DNA from: Proteles cristata cristata
Lineage: Eukaryota > Chordata > Mammalia > Carnivora > Hyaenidae
Assembly: GCA_017311185.1 (NCBI GenBank)
Contig: JAESUZ010001069.1
Span: 194,501-258,500, forward strand
Direction of reading: 5' to 3'
DNA length: 64,000 bases
Position 1 is the stretch's first letter; each line of letters begins with the position of its first letter. Under the pieces are notes generated by a model that was not told the origin of the DNA, did not search any database, and worked only from the letters and a program-made list of their open reading frames with translations. Shown here one piece after another: positions 58,701-64,000 of the stretch. Both the position numbers and the translations under genes were made by a program.

Positions 58701-60389
58701 CCCCTCCACTGCTCTCTCTCTCTCTCTCTCTCAAATATAAATAAACATTAAAAAAATAAAAATAAAATGTTGATGCAGAATGGGCCAAGAGAGAGGAAAG
58801 GAAGATTGAAGGTTGAGCAGACAGCAGGGATAGTCCACAGAGCAAGGAACCCTGAGAAAGCAGAACATGAAGTGATTCAGAGCACATGTGCAAGAATTGG
58901 TCTTGCTTATCTGACTGTTGTTACCCACGCAGAGTGGATGTTATCCAGGCAGTCAAAGTTACCCACAAAGACTGTTCGCCACTCACTGAGATATGACATG
59001 TTAGCCAGGCTCACTCCAGTGTTACCAGTAGGAATGTGGATGTTACCCTCATTATTCTTATATGTTATCCACATAGACCCAAGTGCTAATGTTCACCCAC
59101 AGTTACTTTAGCAATGCCCACAGTCATATATATGTCATTCATCCATCAAACATATTTGCTTTCATTTTATTGTCCACACATAGATATTGCCCATGCTCAC
59201 TTAACTAGCCTTTTCCAGATATCAACCATAAAATCATGGTTGTTAGTCTCATACATTCAGATATTACCCACAATACTCAAATATTACCTGTGTTCACTCA
59301 GGCACTGAGTGATTTTACTCAGATTAATATCTCACTTCACATCTTAACATGTCAACATCTCACATCCATGCTCACCTAAACATTGCCTACACATACTTGG
59401 ATATTACTTCTGCTTACTCAGCTACTACTGTCATCACTTGGATATCTCCCCATTAACATTCAGACCTCTGAATGTAATCCACATTTCCTGAAGATGTTAT
59501 CTATCAAACGAGATGTTATCCACAAACATATTACCTTTGCACAGTCAAAATGTTACAACACTTAATCAGATATTATCTAAACCTACAAGTAACCCACCTT
59601 CAGTCAGGCATTATCTACAGACAGGTAGCTGTTAAACCCTTCTCAGACCCTGTCCACAAAAAATTTGTATTACTTCTCACCTACCTAGATATTATCTCAA
59701 AAACTAAATTATTATCCAATATTCACTCTGATATTACCTACACATCCTTCCATGTTATTTCTGCTCCCTCAGTTAGTACCCATTGGCATTTGGATATCTC
59801 CATTTGCCCAGCTATTACCCACAATCAGTTGAATGCTGTCCATGCTCACCACAGACACATGGGTATTGCTGTGATGTCTGTGTTCATGGGTAACCAGATC
59901 CAACATGCCAGCAGAAGGCAGGATTTGAGGCATCAGCAGCTTTGGTGTTGTTTCTTATCAAGTCCTGATTTTTGTGTTTGGCACGTTATCTGCATTTTTG
60001 TGCTCATACTCTTCTGCCATCATCAGGAGAGAACAAATGCAGATCCTTTAGACCCCAGTAGCAGAAATGAACTCTCACAGTCTCCTGAGTTCTCTGGCCC
60101 AGCAGGATGATGCCCAGAGGTAGTTGAGGCACTAGAATCCATAAGGTGCCACTCCCATTCTTCCACCCCTACCTAAGTTCCTAGTTGTCAGTGCCACTGT
60201 GATCATTCCTCTTCCACCACACAAACACACATGGATGCATACACACAAGCAGAAACACACACACACACACACATGTCTTCATTCCAATTGCTTTTTAGTG
60301 ACTTTTGAAAAAACTAATAGATTATTTTTACAGTAGCTTCAGGTTTACAGAAAAATTGAATGGAAAGCACAGGGAGATTTCTTCTTCCT

Positions 60390-60429
<40 letters not shown>

Positions 60430-61441
60430 CCCCCTACTATTAATATCTTGCATTAATGCAATACGTTTGTTATAATAGATAAGCCAATTTTGATACATTA
60501 TTAACTCCATAGTTTACATCAGGGTTCACTCCTTGTGTTGTATATTCTATGGGTTTTAAAATATTTTTTTAAAGTTTATTTATTTTTGAGAGAGAGAGAA
60601 AGAGAGAGAGAGTCTGTGCATGCACACCCAAGCAGGAAAGGGGCAGAGAGAGATGGAGACAAGAATCCCAAGCAGCCTCTGTACTATCAGCACAAAGCCC
60701 CATGTGGGGCTCAGATCCACAAACCGTGAGATCATGACCTGGGCTAACGCACTCAACTGACTGAATCACCCAGGCTCCCCTATATTCTATGGGTTTTAAC
60801 AAATGTATAGTAACATCTATCTACCATTAGAGTTCCATACAGAATAGTTTCATTGCCCTAAAAACCCTGTGCTCTACCTTTTCATCCTCCCACCCTCTCC
60901 CAGGGCCCCTGGCTCTAAGAGTGCTTTTAATTAATCTTTTCACATCCCTTAACTGTTCAACAGCAAAGACATGGAGAGACCGTAGTGGCTAGAAATCAGT
61001 TAATCGCTAGGAATGCCCAGACAAAATAGCAAAGTGTTGTACAATTGCTGGCGATTTTACTGGAACTTTGTCCCTCTAGTTTTCAGGAGTCCCCATGCAG
61101 ATTGGGAACCTGATAAGAGTGGGCATTGTCTCATCTTTCTGCTCCACCAAGTTCAAGGACACATATGAGATACATCAGGTTGGGTGAATGAATGAGAAAT
61201 ATGCTTTTCATACTTCAGGGTGCTATACCAACTTGAGGTGTGGTTATTGATTCAAGAACTAGTTGAAGAAAGACATCCAGAGGAGGATCTGAGAAAGATG
61301 ATAGAATAGAGAGATTAAGGAAAGGAGGGGTAGGGGCAATAGACTGGAAGGAGACACAAAAAGTACAGGATAGAATACTAACTCTTTTTTGGGGTACAAG
61401 GACCTCTCTGACAGAGCTCTCCCTCCCAAATGTTCTTTATT

Positions 61442-61484
<43 letters not shown>

Positions 61485-62871
61485 AAATTTGCTACACATA
61501 AGCCTTTCTTGCAGAGAGGGAAACATATGTCTCCAAAGAGACAGAGGCAGAGAGAAGAGGGCATGCTGCAGGTTTAGAGGCACAGAGGTGAAGCATGGAT
61601 TGGGAAGGAAAAGCAGGTGCATTTGTGTGGAGAGTGAAAGAAATTCATTCATAATTCATTAGCCAGCATGTGTGAGCACCTCGTCTGTGCAGGACATTAT
61701 GCTAGGTGCCTGGGATATGCTGAAGAATGAGCTGGGCATTGCCCCTGTCTTCAAGAAGCTCATAGTCCAGTGGGGGAGATAGAGAATTAAACATAATAAT
61801 ACAGTGAGCAATGCCACAGTGGAGCACAGAGAAGCAGAAAGAGGCACTGAGATTGAGATTTGATTGGGAAAAGGAGGCAGCATGATGAATGACAGAGAGG
61901 CAAGGGAGCAGCAGGAGACAAACCATTTTAGAGATCTAGAGACGCAGCTGCTATTCTGATTCAACACCTGACTTAGCTGTGTGATCTGAGAACTAATGTC
62001 ACTGCTGGGTTCTGTTCAAGAATCTCTTGTAAATAGCATGCATTTGATGCCTACAACCATTTCTGAATAAGTTGGTTATCATTATGAGAACAGTTTAATT
62101 CAGAGTCTAAGGCAAGAGTCAATGTATGGGTGGCAGAAGGGGGAGCTACAGCTCCAGACCCCTTCCTCCCCACAACCTGGAAGGCTCTGTCTCTGCCTTC
62201 TCTCCCTTCAAGCTCTCATCTCCCTCATGCTGAAGCTATGGGCTTGGGTGACTAAGTCCAGCTTAATTCAATTCACTTTTGTCTGAGTCTGCTTTGCTGT
62301 GATATAGAGGCCCAAGGATGAATCCATCCCTTAATAGACAATGATACAAATGAATGGGGTCAGCCCTCTGTGTAGCCCAACAACACTAGTGTCCCTCCTG
62401 TGAGCTCCCAGAGCACTTTGTATATCCCTCAGCTTTACTCCTTATCACACTGTGTGGCAATTATCTGTTTATGTACCCAAGTTTCCCTCTAGACTGTGAG
62501 CTCTCAGATGGCAGGGAATTTGTCATGTTCCTCTCTTTGTCCCCAGTGCATAACATAGAGGGAGTCCTCTGTAAACATTTGTTGAATGAAAATGAACGTT
62601 AGGAGATAATTAAAATACAAGGCAGAAAATAAAAAGCATTCTGATAGATGTGTAAGGAACATGCAATGGTCAGAGGAAGGGGAGATTAACTCCAAATGAG
62701 GCATCCAGAAAAGCCTTACAGAAGAGGGGGCAATTAGGGGTGCCTGGGTGGCTCAGTTGGTTAAGCATCCGACTTCGGCTCAGGTCATGATCTCAGTGTT
62801 TGTGAGTTCGAAACTTGCGTCGGGCTCTGTGCTGACAGCTCAGAGCCTGGAGCCTGCTTCAGATCTGTGTC

Positions 62872-62907
<36 letters not shown>

Positions 62908-64000
62908 CCTTCCCTGCTCGTACTCTATCTATCTCTCTCAAAAATAAACAAACATAAAAAACATTAAAAAAAAAAAAAAGAAGAGGGGGCAGTTAATCTG
63001 AGTCTTAATGGGCAGTGGTGAATAGTAATTTACCAGACACAGAAAAGGAGTTTGTGATGGGAGGACGGTATTAGTGGCAGTTGGTGAAAGAACATTTCAG
63101 GCTGAGAAATCAATGTTAGCAGGGGAGGAAGTTATGAGGGTGCATGATGCCTTCAAGAAAGTGAGTCATCCAGTGGCTTAAGTGGGTGCACTGCAAGAGG
63201 AGGTGAGACAGGACAGTTCTCAGAGGATCTGGAAGACATGCTAAAGGGTTGCAGACAGTACAGGGTAAGCGGAGAGGGATTTTGTAGACAATAAGGACAT
63301 GGCCTATGTTTCAAAAGGTAGTGGGTGGTCAACAGTGTCAAATGCGACAGCGAGATCAAGTAGAATAGGCTAAGAAGAGACCTTTGGATTTGGCAGTTAA
63401 AGCTTAGTGATCTTGGGAAGAAGCGTCCAAATGGTGATGGGGAGGGAGGGAGACAGATGGGGCACTGGACTGTAATGAACTGAGGAGTGAATGAGAAGAT
63501 GCAAATAACCCTTTCAAAGAGCTTGGCTGTAAAGAGAAGGAGAATTTGAAGCAAAGCTTGAGAAGAGACAGACCTTCTCAAGGAGAGGAGGAGTTAAGCC
63601 AATTTTCCTAAACCTCAAGGGGTTAGAAGCCTGAAGGATTTAAGTGTACCATCCACTGAGTGGGAGGAGGTGTTCCTGGGATGCAGAGGGATCTAGCTGG
63701 ATAGTGGATGTGGGGAATAAGTGGGCTTGAAGGGTCTGGCTGAGTGGGAGCCAGACTACCAGCTGCTCTCTCTCCATTTTCCTACCCAGAATTGGAGCTG
63801 GCCATTAGGATCACCCTTTATGCAGTGATCTTTCTGATGAGCGTTGGAGGAAATGTGCTCATCATCGTGGTCCTGGGACTGAGCCGCCGCCTGAGGACTG
63901 TCACCAATGCCTTCCTGCTCTCACTGGCCGTCAGCGACCTCCTGTTGGCTGTGGCTTGCATGCCCTTCACACTCCTGCCCAATCTCATGGGCACATTCAT
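55579..64000 (+). CDS. CCKBR: CCKBR, gastrin/cholecystokinin type B receptor, 5' part only (exon 1 and start of exon 2)
   Basis: Coding parts in view are 55579..55729 and 63790..64000 (cut by the window end), giving residues 1-120 of a class A GPCR of about 450 aa. Role: Gq-coupled receptor for gastrin and CCK in stomach parietal/ECL cells and brain. From sequence: an extracellular N-terminus with three N-glycosylation sequons (N7-R-S, N30-S-S, N36-L-S); TM1 about 57-79 with the conserved GN at 71-72; the intracellular loop SRRLRT; and TM2 with SLAVSD, whose Asp100 is the conserved 2.50 residue, followed by LLLAVACMPF. The junction cgag|gtgggt ... cccag|aattgg splits Glu51. No defects are seen in the visible part. 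Confidence 0.95.
58551..58762 (+). mobile_element. Felid tRNA-Lys SINE with target-site duplication
   Basis: ggggtgcctgggtggctcag ... aaataaacattaaaaaaat. Copies of taaaatgttgatg are at 58538-58550 and 58763-58775. Confidence 0.92.
58905..59890. repeat. Decayed tandem array, unit about 21 bp
   Basis: Variants of gatattacccaca plus a ttcactcag-like second half recur for about 1 kb (for example near 58938, 59030, 59265, 59400, 59505, 59565, 59685 and 59735). Units vary in length and sequence. Confidence 0.6.
60392..60425. repeat. (CA)n microsatellite
   Basis: Pure CA run of about 34 bp. A shorter one lies at about 60257-60273. Confidence 0.95.
60560..60780 (-). mobile_element. Felid tRNA-Lys SINE with 19-bp target-site duplication
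   Basis: Reverse orientation, with perfect copies of tatattctatgggttttaa at 60541-60559 and 60781-60799. Confidence 0.93.
61445..61482. repeat. (CA)n microsatellite
   Basis: Pure CA run of about 38 bp. Confidence 0.95.
62440..62600 (+). mobile_element. L2 LINE 3' end
   Basis: ctctagactgtgagctctca, ggcagggaatttgtcatgtt, gtccccagtgcataacatag and cattt-gttgaatgaaaatg match the L2 end. Confidence 0.7.
62733..62978 (+). mobile_element. Felid tRNA-Lys SINE with target-site duplication and long CT run
   Basis: ggggtgcctgggtggctcag ... expanded (TC)n at about 62875-62904. Copies of agaagagggggca are at 62720-62732 and 62979-62991. Confidence 0.92.
63790..64000 (+). CDS. CCKBR: CCKBR coding exon 2, start (truncated by window end)
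   Basis: The acceptor is tacccag|aattggag. TM1, the first intracellular loop and TM2 are encoded, and the window ends at ..LMGTF plus two bases. Confidence 0.95.

Larger units (their letters stand above)
55730..63789. other. CCKBR intron 1, about 8 kb
   Basis: Contents: decayed minus-strand L2 (about 56660-58480, 61640-61930, 63000-63640), felid SINEs at 58551, 60560 and 62733, a decayed tandem array at 58905-59890, CA microsatellites at 60392 and 61445, and a plus-strand L2 end (about 62440-62600). No exon is recognised. Confidence 0.6.

Noticed and set aside
58905..59890. Repeat array as a CRISPR-like structure
   Set aside because: Units are degenerate and contiguous with no unique spacers, in a mammalian intron.
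59550..60110. 186-codon open frame in CCKBR intron 1
   Set aside because: It lies in the decayed tandem array and its unique flank, with no protein family resemblance or splice context. Open frame length is compatible with chance.

Overview
The window is ordinary mammalian nuclear DNA from a carnivore, most probably a cat (felid). Three things show this. Multi-exon genes have GT/AG introns. Ancient MIR and L2 repeats are everywhere. About fifteen copies of the tRNA-Lys-derived carnivore SINE occur, nearly all of the cat-type form (cctgggtggctcagtcggtt ... ctgtgctgacagctcagagcc). The gene order C11orf42 (+), FHIP1B/FAM160A2 (-), CNGA4 (+), CCKBR (+) matches human chromosome 11p15.4. Gene names rest on recognising the protein sequences. 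Exon edges were set by hand, and every splice junction keeps frame.

Layout: (1) 227-5064, C11orf42, three coding exons, 333 aa, complete. (2) 5546-18487, FHIP1B on the minus strand, eleven coding exons, 971 aa, complete, tail to tail with C11orf42 (481 bp between the stop codons). Its 5' untranslated part continues at 18488-18670, and a roughly 10 kb intron leads back to a CpG-island promoter near 28.7-29.1 kb that carries an RFX X-box palindrome. (3) 29.1-34.9 kb, intergenic, with two 5'-truncated L1 copies and several SINEs. (4) 34882-39847, CNGA4, six coding exons, 574 aa, complete. (5) 39.8-55.6 kb, intergenic, no gene seen, rich in SINEs, CA/GT microsatellites and one L1 carrying a 3' transduction. 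(6) 55579 to the window end, the start of CCKBR: a GC-rich promoter, coding exon 1, an 8 kb intron and the first part of exon 2, where the window stops inside the receptor after TM2.

The four genes do not form a functional unit. FHIP1B is a cytosolic adaptor linking Hook proteins and dynein to endosomes. CNGA4 is a modulatory subunit of the olfactory cAMP-gated channel. CCKBR is the gastrin/cholecystokinin-B receptor. C11orf42 has no established role. I found no undescribed system. The most notable signals are the L1 3' transduction with a perfect 17-bp target-site duplication at 51 kb, a young SINE subfamily with shared diagnostic changes, a nested SINE pair at 46 kb, a decayed roughly 21-bp tandem array inside CCKBR intron 1, the X-box in the FHIP1B promoter, and in-frame splice alternatives in FHIP1B and C11orf42.
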